From the NCBI GenBank assembly GCA_019058515.1, contig JAHPYY010000094.1, forward strand, positions 1 through 53,511: DNA of 53,511 nucleotides, read 5' to 3'. This document shows, in pieces, positions 25,445-33,417 of the stretch (its first letter is position 1; the number at the start of each line of letters is the position of its first letter). The position numbers and the translations under genes are program-made. This DNA is from Promethearchaeota archaeon. GTDB taxonomy: Archaea > Asgardarchaeota > Lokiarchaeia > Sigynarchaeales > SOKP01. A model generated the notes under the pieces. The model worked only from the letters and a program-made list of their open reading frames with translations. It was not told the origin of the DNA and made no database searches.

Positions 25445-26017
25445 TTAATGTAATTTGAAGTTATTTAATATCAGAATTGATAAATCTTCAAACGGTTTAT
25501 TGATGTTCTCGTTTAATTTCGCGGAAGTTTCGTAATAGCTTGCCTTAAACTCCTCCATTTTTTCTAGAATGTCTTGATCCTCCACCGCTCGTTCATTCGA
25601 CAAATCTGACTTATTTCCTATTACAACGAATGGTATCTCTCCGCTAAGATCTTTTAGCTTTGAAATCCAAAATCCAAGATTCTCAAAAGATTTGGAATTT
25701 GCTATGTTGAAGACTATCATAGCTCCAACTGCTTGAAGAAAATAATATTCAGTCACGAAAAGTTTATCGCTTTGGCCTCCTATATCCCAAAAATAAAGTT
25801 TCAATCCCTGATCTCTAACGAAACTCTTTTTTTCTCGATCAATGGCATTCAGCTTATCTAAAATCTTTGTTAAATCAATTTCTTTAATTACAAAATTAGC
25901 TCCTATCGTCGCAGAATATTCTTCCCTAAAAATCCCTTCCGTATAACGACTAAGGATACTAGTCTTGCCAACTTTGGCATCACCTAAAAGTATAACTTTT
26001 CCAATAAGAGCTGCCAT
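25445..26017 (-). CDS. Ras-superfamily small GTPase (Rab/Arf-like)
   Basis: This 190-residue G protein has all five motifs: G1 GDAKVGKTS (12-20), G2 Thr in EEYSATIGANF, G3 WDIGGQ (about 77-82), G4 NKSD and G5 ETSAKLN. An insert of about 15 residues (KILDKLNAIDREKKSFVRDQ) lies between switch I and the G3 strand. DxGGQ instead of DTAGQ is closer to Arf or Rag forms. There is no C-terminal Cys, so no prenylation; membrane attachment is not indicated. Families of such GTPases are a hallmark of Asgard archaea and are thought to act as molecular switches. The partner is unknown. Confidence 0.93.
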   Translation of the reverse strand: MAALIGKVILLGDAKVGKTSILSRYTEGIFREEYSATIGANFVIKEIDLTKILDKLNAIDREKKSFVRDQGLKLYFWDIGGQSDKLFVTEYYFLQAVGAMIVFNIANSKSFENLGFWISKLKDLSGEIPFVVIGNKSDLSNERAVEDQDILEKMEEFKASYYETSAKLNENINKPFEDLSILILNNFKLH

Positions 26018-26122
26018 GATTATTTTTCTATTCCCTTAGATTTTTATGGGATATTTATTTCAATTTTATTTAAATTTAATTTAATTTGTAGAAATTACTA
26101 TCGTAATGGTACTAATATCTAT

Positions 26123-27010
26123 TTAATCAGTTTCTCGTTTACTCGTAAGCTTTATTTCTTTACACTCAGATGTGATAAAATGTCTAAATAAGTGCTCATA
26201 TCCTATAATTTGTTTGTCCTTTCCGTTTTCTAACCATAATCCCGAAGTGTATTCCGGTGCTTCCTTTACCTGATCTAAGGTGGTGAGCAAGAAATCGTTA
26301 TCAGCTATCATAAGACCAAATGGTATGATGTTTTCACCTACAATCGAGTGGATTGTGACGTTTAGTTTCAATAACTTCATTATCTCGTCTTTTAGCGGTT
26401 CCACAAACTTCAACGCAATCACAATTTGAATCCCTTCGTTCTTAAACTTCTTGTTCCACAACTCTTTTGTAATCCAATCCCAACCTCCTAAATCTTCCAT
26501 TAAGAGATCAGGAGTAATAATAAAAAAAATACGATCTTCCGCGTTATTTATCAAAGTTTTGACTTTTTTCCTAATTTTCTTGCGGCTGCTAATCGACCAA
26601 ACTCGCGGTTCCGTTTCCTCGTCGTCAATCGCAAGATCGCTGATAGCCTTTTCCAAAACCATAGTCTCCGATATCTTCTTCTTGTATTCTTCGCGAATCG
26701 TCTTAAAAATTCGCTTAATTGGGATTACTTGATAGTTCGCCCCTCGCTTTACGGGCTCCTTTTGAATAAATCCTTTTTCTATCAAACGATTAAGCGAATC
26801 GTAAACTCGAGCGCGATCAACACCCGAATGCCTTGCTATGTCTGCAGGACTTAGAATCTTGTATTTACATAAAGTGAGTAACACTTTTGAGTCGTTTTTA
26901 GTAAACCCTAATGATTGTAGGGAATCCTCGATGTCAGTTTCGTCGTAATCGCTAATATTTTGATCCAATATCAATAGAGATAAAGCCACCTTTTCTTCTC
27001 TAAATAACAA
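26123..27010 (-). CDS. TrmB-family transcriptional regulator
   Basis: The 295 residues contain an N-terminal winged helix (DSLQSLGFTKNDSKVLLTLC, SPADIARHSGVDRARVYDSL, NRLIEKGFIQKEPVKRGANY), a helical linker (YKKKISETMVLEKAISDLAI) and a C-terminal phospholipase-D-like effector part (EDRIFFIITPDLLMEDLGGW onward) as in TrmB sugar-responsive regulators. It should bind DNA as a dimer and sense a small molecule. The target is unknown; its own upstream region and the divergent histone gene share the 488-base gap 27011-27498. Confidence 0.88.
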   Translation of the reverse strand: MLFREEKVALSLLILDQNISDYDETDIEDSLQSLGFTKNDSKVLLTLCKYKILSPADIARHSGVDRARVYDSLNRLIEKGFIQKEPVKRGANYQVIPIKRIFKTIREEYKKKISETMVLEKAISDLAIDDEETEPRVWSISSRKKIRKKVKTLINNAEDRIFFIITPDLLMEDLGGWDWITKELWNKKFKNEGIQIVIALKFVEPLKDEIMKLLKLNVTIHSIVGENIIPFGLMIADNDFLLTTLDQVKEAPEYTSGLWLENGKDKQIIGYEHLFRHFITSECKEIKLTSKRETD

Positions 27011-27498
27011 ACTGTACTAATCTATTTTAAATTTATTTTTTTACAAGTTCATATAATAAAAAGTGAATATACAATTTGTGCTATTTAATTCGACTTTCCG
27101 AGACTGGTAAGTTAATCAAAATAATTTTAGTTGATTCAAGGTATACTGCCAGTTTTCGACTATTTTAACACGATTTTGGAATAAACGAATGTTATTATTA
27201 GTTCAATAATAAACTAAGTAACTTTCACAATCTTATTGATAAGTTAATAACTAGTCGTTCTAGATTCTATAGCGAATTTATGTCTAAATTACATAAAACT
27301 TAATTTTTTATTTTGTCGGAAAAATTTTTGCATGAAGAATTTCACCAAGCTGATTCCCGAGATTAGAAGATCTCTCATCCGAGATTCGTAAAACTATCGA
27401 GTGGAAACATAACATTTATATAATAGAAATGTGTAGTTATACTTAAAAATCGTATTTAAATAAAAATCAAATTTAATTCTTAGTGGAGGAATAAAATT
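27011..27498 (+). promoter_or_regulatory. gene-free region with histone promoter
   Basis: The region is AT-rich and noncoding. Two TATA-like boxes precede the histone: TTTATATAA about 27414-27422 and TATTTAAAT about 27453-27461. The second is better spaced for a short leader. A strong Shine-Dalgarno GTGGAGG lies at about 27483-27489. Further up, CCGAGATT occurs twice around a small stem GAGAT/ATCTC (about 27359-27388), a possible control site. The TrmB gene's promoter lies at the other end. Confidence 0.5.
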
Positions 27499-27762
27499 AT
27501 GGCAAAAAAGAAAGCCGCACCTAAGAAAAAAGCGCCTGCCAAGAAAAAAGCAGCGAAAGGCGAGGGTTATTTAGCTAAAGCTCCTATTCGCCGATTGATG
27601 AAAAAAGAGGGCGCCGACTTAGTTGCAGCAGAAGCTTTAGATAAGTTAATCGACTTCCTTGAATCGAGCGCAGCTAACGCGACGAAAGAAGCGATTAAAA
27701 TCTGCAAGGCTGACAAAAGGAAGAGAGTTACCGCGATCGATATAAGGAACGCTACTCGATAA
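27499..27762 (+). CDS. archaeal histone with lysine-rich N-terminal tail
   Basis: The 87-residue protein has a tail of about 25 residues (MAKKKAAPKKKAPAKKKAAK, 10 Lys in the first 20) before a histone fold: APIRRLMKKEGADLVAAEAL (helix 1), DKLIDFLESSAANATKEAIK (helix 2) and RKRVTAIDIRNATR (helix 3). Ordinary archaeal histones (HMfA/HMfB type) lack the tail. The Ala/Pro/Lys tail resembles that of eukaryotic H1 or core histones in composition and could bind DNA or be modified. Codon use is richer in GC than the neighbours, as in highly expressed genes. It is a monocistronic gene with its own T-rich terminator. Confidence 0.95.
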   Translation: MAKKKAAPKKKAPAKKKAAKGEGYLAKAPIRRLMKKEGADLVAAEALDKLIDFLESSAANATKEAIKICKADKRKRVTAIDIRNATR

Positions 27763-27770
27763 GTTAAATC

Positions 27771-27797
27771 TTTATTATTTTTTTTCTTTTTTAGTTC
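27771..27797 (+). terminator. T-rich terminator after histone
   Basis: Two runs of T (8 and 6 long, ATTTTTTTTCTTTTTTAG) begin about 10 bases after the histone stop, the form of intrinsic termination signal used by archaeal RNA polymerase. Confidence 0.6.
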
Positions 27798-27998
27798 ATT
27801 TCTTTAGAGATTTACGAGTTGTTGAAATAAGTACTAATCTGTAAATATTAAAACTCGTACTCTCATTCATATAAATTTAGATAATGATTGTATTACATGA
27901 ATTATTGTGCGATAATTTAAAATAATCGACGATCGTTTGCATACATAACCGATGCTTTCAAGACTTCTTATAAATGTTGATTTGAGTTAGCAGATCTT

Positions 27999-29167
27999 TT
28001 GATATATAATCTTTTTGAATGTTTTTTGTGGATACTATGTTTCATAGTTGCATTCACAGGGGGCATAATTTATTTGATAAAAGGTATTAAAAGAGAGAAC
28101 TTAACCGATAAACTAATTTTAATTGGATTTTCGAGCTTTATTATTCTAAGGATTTTACCAAATGTATTATTCCCTATTATAGCATATTTTTTAATCGAGG
28201 GAACTTACATCAATTATAATTTCTACGGTGATTATGACAATTTATCAAATCTCATGGTATATCAAATCCTTATTCGAACTATTTTGAACCTTGTAATAAT
28301 GGGAACTACATTTTTTTTTTCCTGTTTGAGAGAGCTATAAAACGCACTAAGTATATCCTTACAATAATTTTCGGTGTGATGACTGTTTTTATTTTTGTTC
28401 TACCTTTAACAATAGCTGCTGTTCTTTCGTCTTATACTGTAGGAATTGTATCAGTGCTTATTATTTATTTTCTTTTTTTCTTGTATACTAAATGGTCTCG
28501 ATTTGAGTTTAAAGCCATATCAGCTATATTTTCGGTTGGGTTTACGGTTGTAATCCTTGGGCGTAACCTCCATAGTTTTCAAACAGAATTCATTCTGGGA
28601 ATAATCCCAAGGATAGTTACTTTAAATTTAAGTCCGATTTTATACTTTCTTGGTTTTGTCTTACTTGTTTTCCCCTCGCTTGCTAATCCCGATTTGATTA
28701 AAGGAGCGTTTAAATACTGGGTAATATTTGAGGTGGGCTTAGGTGTTCTAAAAATCTTTGAATTACTCGTTTGGTTCTCTTCCAAGAATGTTTTATTCTC
28801 CATTGTTTACTTGATAGGATTCGGTTATTACCTAGTATAGGTAAATATTACTATAAAAAATGTCAGAACCGAAATAAAATCAGAAAAATCTACGCCAGAT
28901 ATCCTAAGCATGTTTGCATGACCTAAAAAGATCACTGTTAAAGAAGTAACCTTCTCTAAGGAGCATAAGGTATGTTTAGTATGCAAAAGAAAAATAGAAG
29001 AAAACAACCTTTTTACTTGTTCTCACTGCGCTGTTTTGTATTGTCAGAATAAGGTAAGAACGCTAGCTAACTTAGAAAATGCGTGTTGGGTATTTAACAC
29101 CCCTTTTGATGAGTCTAAACCTTCTGTACCTTTTGAGATAGAGGGAGGAGAAGGTAGCGTAAAATAA
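27999..29167 (+). pseudogene. decayed multi-pass membrane protein with C-terminal zinc-finger (RING-like) domain
   Basis: Three consecutive pieces are parts of one gene. 27999-28340 encodes membrane helices and ends in a run of ten T (28311-28320); one base more would continue the frame as FLFERAIKRTKYILTIIFGV into 28376-28840, more membrane helices. That piece ends at TAG (28838-28840), yet the same frame goes on VNITIKNVRTEIKSEKSTPD, meets TGA after MFA, and continues PKKITVKEVTFSKEHKVCLV with CLVCKRKI, CSHC and YCQNKVRTLANLENACWVF to TAA at 29165-29167. Two of the eight expected zinc Cys are lost (K and F). One frameshift, two stops and lost ligands argue for decay. The start (TTG) is uncertain. 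Confidence 0.75.
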
Positions 29168-29183
29168 TTAATCTTCTAAAAAA

Positions 29184-29711
29184 TCAGAAATCCTCAAAAA
29201 AAGAATCGTTTATGTACTTGGAAATTAAGGCATCAATCTTTTCCTTCACGGAGGAAATGCTCTCTGGTACTACTCGTGAGTTCCCAAATATGTCGATATA
29301 GCCTAGTTCTGAGTCGTATCTTGGTAACACGTGGAAGTGGAGGTGTTCTATGCTCGCTCCTGCGGATCTACCTTGATTGATTCCAATATTAAATGCCTTA
29401 GGAGAATATATGTCGTTCAACATTAATTGAACGCCTTGTACCGCCCTTGTACAATAGACAATTTCCTCTTTACTCAACTCGTAAAATTTGGTAACATGTC
29501 GAATGGGAACCACCATCATGTGAGCAGGATTGTAGGGATAAAGGTTAAGAACAATAAACAAGCGGTCGTCTTGATAGACTTTTAAGTGCTCGACGCGTGG
29601 ATCGTTGTCTCGTATGCTGCACATGATGCAATCGACCTTAGGTCGATTTTTTCTCTTGACATAGTCGAGTTTACCGATCGCTTGAAGCCACTTTTCGAAC
29701 GTTTTTTTCAC
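29184..29711 (-). CDS. HIT-family nucleotide hydrolase
   Basis: The 175-residue protein of the histidine-triad superfamily ends its core in HLHFHVLPRY (HxHxHxx, catalytic central His), with GINQGRSAGASIEHLH just before it. An N-terminal CIMC pair, as in zinc-binding HIT proteins, lies about residue 30. The branch (Ap4A phosphorylase/FHIT-like, with FNIGINQGRSAGAS) cleaves dinucleoside polyphosphates or nucleotidyl adducts. It starts 6 bases after the stop of the DUF2299-like gene on the same strand, so the two are probably one operon. Confidence 0.92.
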   Translation of the reverse strand: MKKTFEKWLQAIGKLDYVKRKNRPKVDCIMCSIRDNDPRVEHLKVYQDDRLFIVLNLYPYNPAHMMVVPIRHVTKFYELSKEEIVYCTRAVQGVQLMLNDIYSPKAFNIGINQGRSAGASIEHLHFHVLPRYDSELGYIDIFGNSRVVPESISSVKEKIDALISKYINDSFFEDF

Positions 29712-29717
29712 CTTAGC

Positions 29718-30242
29718 TTAAGAGTATAGGGAGAAATCTATGTTAGATGAGATATCTTTAGCATCGCTTTCTATCGATCCTTGAGTTTTTCCGTAGCATA
29801 CTTCTCCCAAAATAATATTGCTATATTCTGATGCGTTAAAAATTTTTCTAATTGCGGCAAACAGGGTGTTTTTATCTGCGTTTTGTGGGTTTTCGATAAA
29901 AATTTGCTCACTTATGTCGAATCTATTCCTTGCAACATCGATTCTAAACAACACGTCTTTCATAAGAAATAATTTTCTTAGCATAGTAAAATAAATTTGT
30001 CGCTTATTTCCAAGTAATTTCGTGTGCTCTTCGGAAATTCGAGTTCCAATGCTTACTATTAACATATTTCGACCTAAAGGTTGAAATACAGCCATTACAT
30101 GACCCCGATTACTCCCATCTATCAGTTTTCCGGGGGGAAAGAAAAATTCAAATCCGAATTGAAGTTTTGGATTATCTATAGTGTTCTTGAATATTTTTTC
30201 CTCTATCAAGTAATTTTTTATCTTTTCTTCGAGGATCGTCAT
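29718..30242 (-). CDS. DUF2299-like protein
   Basis: This 174-residue soluble protein has a plan of strands and helices like the archaeal DUF2299 family: an N-terminal helix (LEEKIKNYLIEEKIF), paired strands (FGFEFFFPPGKLI, HVMAVFQPLGRNMLIVSIG), a helix (YFTMLRKLFLMKD) and DVLFRIDVARNRFDISEQIF. The function of that family is unknown, and my assignment rests on memory of its pattern. It is immediately upstream of the HIT gene, likely co-transcribed. Confidence 0.6.
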   Translation of the reverse strand: MTILEEKIKNYLIEEKIFKNTIDNPKLQFGFEFFFPPGKLIDGSNRGHVMAVFQPLGRNMLIVSIGTRISEEHTKLLGNKRQIYFTMLRKLFLMKDVLFRIDVARNRFDISEQIFIENPQNADKNTLFAAIRKIFNASEYSNIILGEVCYGKTQGSIESDAKDISSNIDFSLYS

Positions 30243-30336
30243 TGATATAAAATATTAATCCAATTTTAATGGTGAATCGATAAGACACATATATTACTTT
30301 CACTTGATAAATTCATAAAGAAAAAGTTCAAAAAAG

Positions 30337-30594
30337 TTAACTGGAGGTATCAACTATTACGCTGTCGACGCTATGTAGCGCACAATTATTCTCTTCTAAT
30401 GCTTTTTTTATCCCATCCAAAGAGATATCACCATTTCCCTTAATAGTTATAAATACGGATGTGGTATGCTGATCAATTTCGTCAGTTTTAATCGCAACAT
30501 AATTTACGCCTTCTAAACCAGCCAATGTACGCGCAAGTATGTCGTTACTCGGCTGATGAGGTTTAAGGATATCGAGCTGATATTCTATTATCAT
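30337..30594 (-). CDS. DUF211 protein
   Basis: This 85-residue ferredoxin-like-fold protein of the archaeal DUF211 family matches throughout: MIIEYQLDILKPHQPS, LAGLEGVNYVAIKTDEID, VFITIKGNGDISLDGIKKAL and the end CALHSVDSVIV. Members form multimers; their role is not established, though metal or small-ligand sensing has been suggested. It is a single gene with about 95-113 bases free on each side. Confidence 0.9.
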   Translation of the reverse strand: MIIEYQLDILKPHQPSNDILARTLAGLEGVNYVAIKTDEIDQHTTSVFITIKGNGDISLDGIKKALEENNCALHSVDSVIVDTSS

Positions 30595-30707
30595 TTTTTT
30601 TTCTTGAGAATTGAAGTTTTTTTTACTTCTTAATTAAATAGTTTACAGTAATATGTTTAGATGATTAATAATTAAAACTTTTTTTAATTTATTTTAAAAA
30701 TAATTGA

Positions 30708-31394
30708 TTATAAGAACTTTCTAATTGCTTCAATCAGTTTAAAAGGCAAGTCTTTTTCATTTACAACCATGTCTGCGTCTTCAAAGGACTGATATTTTGA
30801 AAATTTGGTAATTAATCCAATAGATCTTGCGTTAACTATGTTAGCACCCATAATATCTCGTCTATTGTCTCCAATAACAACCGATTCGTCAGCCTTAACA
30901 TTCAAATTATTGAAAATGTATGTAATGTGGTCGGGATGAGGTTTTGGGTTTTGTACTGAATCTCTTCCCACAATTAAATCGAAATATTGACTAAAATTTA
31001 CAGTTTCAAGAGATCTTAAAGCATTATCGGTTCTATTAAAAGTGTAAATAGATTGTTTTAATCCATTCTCGTGAGCAAAATCCAAAACTTGGCTAATCCC
31101 GTCAATAGGTGTGGCGTTCAAAGCCGCGTCGTGTTCAATCTTAGCTACTGCGTCGTCAACTTCAGATACGATCGAATTAATCTCGCTATCAGTCATATTT
31201 ACCTGTCTGAAGATCTCTCTAGCGGTTTTAACATTTTCAAAAATTGCGTTCTTAACCGAAAGTACTTTCTTCGGGATGCCATGCTGTTGGAGAATTCTAT
31301 TGGCGGTCCTACGAGCTTTAAGATAGTCGATATTGAAGTGAATGATTGTGCCGTCTAAATCCCAAATAATAGCCTTTAACGGTTTTCCTTCCAT
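30708..31394 (-). CDS. HAD-superfamily phosphatase
   Basis: This 228-residue phosphohydrolase has motif I IIWDLDGTII (nucleophile Asp 12, acid/base Asp 14), a helical cap, the motif II region SIYTFNR (Thr), motif III Lys in QNPKPHPDHI and motif IV VVIGDNRRDIMGA. The type is that of phosphoglycolate phosphatase-like enzymes; the substrate is unknown. Its ATG shares one base with the stop of the thpR gene (TAATG), so the two are translationally coupled, third in an operon with a 2-hydroxyacid dehydrogenase. Confidence 0.9.
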   Translation of the reverse strand: MEGKPLKAIIWDLDGTIIHFNIDYLKARRTANRILQQHGIPKKVLSVKNAIFENVKTAREIFRQVNMTDSEINSIVSEVDDAVAKIEHDAALNATPIDGISQVLDFAHENGLKQSIYTFNRTDNALRSLETVNFSQYFDLIVGRDSVQNPKPHPDHITYIFNNLNVKADESVVIGDNRRDIMGANIVNARSIGLITKFSKYQSFEDADMVVNEKDLPFKLIEAIRKFL

Positions 31395-31963
31395 TAGAAT
31401 GTTAAATTGGAGTAAATTGGACCTTTTGGGGTTAACACTGACTTTTTTAAAGTGACTTTTTCAATGAGGAAGCTACCAAACTCACGATTTTTATTGTCAT
31501 TAATTAAGTCTTTAAATGGTTTTAAGTTTTTATAGTCAATTCTATTGTTTCTTAAACGAGCTACAGTTAAATGCGGTTTGAATTTGCTTCTCTTCTCCTT
31601 TTTTACCTGTAGTTTAGAATAAAGTAATTCTTCGGTTGTGTTCTGCACTAAGCGTAGAAAATCAATTTCACCTAGAATGTCTATCCAAATAATAGAATAA
31701 TTTCGAAACTGACCAGCACCTTTTAAAGTGTATTGGAGAGCGTTTTCTTTAAACAGTTTTTCGTTTATTTCCTTCTCAATGATATAGTATATATTCTTAA
31801 CCAGAGATTCGCTAATTTCACCAAGGAATTTGATAGTGAAATGAAGGTTTTCAGGAGAAACTAGCGTGATTCTTGGTTGCAACGATATTAAATTTTCTGT
31901 AAATTGAGTAATTTTCTCAATAGTCTCCTTTTCTTTCAATTCTACCGCAATAAAACTTCTAAT
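31394..31963 (-). CDS. thpR: RNA 2',3'-cyclic phosphodiesterase (2H/LigT), probable AUU start
   Basis: ThpR opens 2',3'-cyclic phosphate RNA ends, a step linked to tRNA processing. Both catalytic HxT motifs are present (LHFTIKF, HLTVARL). The family begins with strand M-R-x-F-I-A-V-E-L. The sequence gives this only if translation starts at an ATT (31961-31963): IRSFIAVELKEKE. No ATG, GTG or TTG lies in the frame between the stop at 31970-31972 and a TTG at 31939, which would cut off that strand. The ATT overlaps the TAA of the upstream gene by one base, like the coupled start of the next gene. Length from ATT is 189 residues. Confidence 0.85.
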   Translation of the reverse strand: MRSFIAVELKEKETIEKITQFTENLISLQPRITLVSPENLHFTIKFLGEISESLVKNIYYIIEKEINEKLFKENALQYTLKGAGQFRNYSIIWIDILGEIDFLRLVQNTTEELLYSKLQVKKEKRSKFKPHLTVARLRNNRIDYKNLKPFKDLINDNKNREFGSFLIEKVTLKKSVLTPKGPIYSNLTF

Positions 31964-33120
31964 TAGCTTTCACCCGTTAAGTTTTTTTTCTTTTGCTTCC
32001 AATACTTTTTTATTTTCCAAGGATGCCCAGAAAGTTTGATTCTGTGTTCAGGTATTATGTTTACATCCTCTAAATCGGCGATATTATTCGATTCTATTAA
32101 TCTGATGATGTTGTTAATGAAGATCTTGATCATTTCTCCTCTAGTATCTGCATCGGCAGAAGCATTATGAGGTAAAAGCAGCATACGAATTTCTGGCTGT
32201 TCTCTTTTTATAGTTTTTAATCTTTGGAGCACTTCTGGTCTAATAGGTTCTTCTGGAAACACATCGAAGGCAAAATTAACTTTTATTTCCTTCACCTCAA
32301 GTAACTGCAATAAGTCTTCAAAATTTATTATACCTCCTCTGGCTGTATTTACAAGAAGAGAGTCCTTTTTCATTAATTTCAATAAATCTTTGTTGACGAT
32401 ATTTTCTGTGTATTTATTTAGAGGAATGTGAAGACTCACTATATCCGCTTCTTTGAACACTTCTTCGATTGATTGTTTACATTCAAGTTTTGGGTAATTT
32501 TCTTCGCTTTCTCTACACCTGTTCTTGTCGTAATAAATAAATTTGACTCCCCATGGGTACAGCTTTTTTAGAACTTCAGTTCCGATCTCTCCCAAACCAA
32601 CAATTCCAATTATTTTATTATCAATTATAGAGGAAAGGCTCTGATCCAAATCCCATTTTTCGTCCGATGTCCAATTCCCGTCCCACACATAATTGTGTAA
32701 ATCAACAAGATTTCTCAAATTTGCCATTATGAGCGAAATCGTGTAATCAGCTACAGTGATGTGAAGCACACCCGGTGTGTGAGTGATTAGAATGTCATCA
32801 TCTTCCGTTCGCTCGATATGATCGTATCCTGATGTTGAAGTAGCTATTGCAAACACACTCGAGCTTTCAATCATATTTTTAGATAACGGATGGCTCAAGT
32901 GACAACCAATAATATCTGGTCTAAAATCTCTTATTAATTGCTGGATTTCTTGAATAGTTGGAAACCTCCCTTCGTAGAAGCTTAGGTGTGATATCTCCAT
33001 TAATTTATTCCACAATCTGCATATCTCTGTGCGAATTTCTTTATCGATCATTTCATTGGAACCAATGATTTCTGGAGTAAACACATGAGACATTAGCAAC
33101 ACTTTTGGTTTTTCTTCCAT
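31963..33120 (-). CDS. D-isomer-specific 2-hydroxyacid dehydrogenase
   Basis: The 385-residue NAD-dependent dehydrogenase of the phosphoglycerate/glycerate dehydrogenase type has the Rossmann motif GIVGLGEIGTEVLKKL, the Arg-containing SLHIPLNKYTENIVNKDLL, NTARGGIINFEDLLQLLE and the catalytic His in LLPHNASADADTRGEM. The N-terminal part is longer than usual (about 80 residues before SHPLSKN), and there is no ACT regulatory domain. The substrate is undetermined. It heads a three-gene operon with thpR and a HAD phosphatase; a phosphatase next to a hydroxyacid dehydrogenase may hint at a phospho-acid pathway, but this is inference. Confidence 0.88.
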   Translation of the reverse strand: MEEKPKVLLMSHVFTPEIIGSNEMIDKEIRTEICRLWNKLMEISHLSFYEGRFPTIQEIQQLIRDFRPDIIGCHLSHPLSKNMIESSSVFAIATSTSGYDHIERTEDDDILITHTPGVLHITVADYTISLIMANLRNLVDLHNYVWDGNWTSDEKWDLDQSLSSIIDNKIIGIVGLGEIGTEVLKKLYPWGVKFIYYDKNRCRESEENYPKLECKQSIEEVFKEADIVSLHIPLNKYTENIVNKDLLKLMKKDSLLVNTARGGIINFEDLLQLLEVKEIKVNFAFDVFPEEPIRPEVLQRLKTIKREQPEIRMLLLPHNASADADTRGEMIKIFINNIIRLIESNNIADLEDVNIIPEHRIKLSGHPWKIKKYWKQKKKNLTGES

Positions 33121-33279
33121 GAAAAAACACTTTAATGCGCGTTGTTTATGTAATATATTTCTAATCTCTTAAAAATCATTTCATTGAAATGTCTCAACTG
33201 AATAGGGGTTCACAAAATTTTTTTTTATCTGTATCGTTAATCTAAGTACAATTAAAATATCTTATAGTTCTTGTGAATT

Positions 33280-33417
33280 ATGAAATGTCAACAATGTAAG
33301 AAGGATATTACTGGTGGAGCTAAAATACAGCATTTTGACTTTAACGAACCAACAACAATTCATGTTTTTTGCTCAGAATCCTGCAAGGAAAAATGGCTTA
33401 AAGAAAATGAAAAATAA
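33280..33417 (+). CDS. tiny treble-clef zinc-finger protein
   Basis: This short frame encodes 45 residues: MKCQQCKKDITGGAKIQHFD, then FNEPTTIHVFCSESCKEKWL and KENEK. The pairs C3/C6 and C31/C35 in CxxC...CxxxC, followed by an aromatic-Lys helix, are the layout of TRASH/MYM-like treble-clef fingers that bind zinc or sense metals. The coding pattern is clear despite its size. The last 20 bases overlap the 3' end of the convergent GH3 gene, whose C-terminus is truncated at the same point. Confidence 0.75.
   Translation: MKCQQCKKDITGGAKIQHFDFNEPTTIHVFCSESCKEKWLKENEK

Noticed and set aside
27340..27400. C/D box sRNA upstream of the histone
   Set aside because: A CTGA and an ATGAAGA are present, but the C box is poor and no C'/D' pair with sensible spacing is seen.
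28900..28930. TGA in the zinc-finger remnant as another Sec codon
   Set aside because: It does not stand at a Cys position of the finger, and the gene also has a TAG, a frameshift and lost ligands, so decay is the simpler reading.
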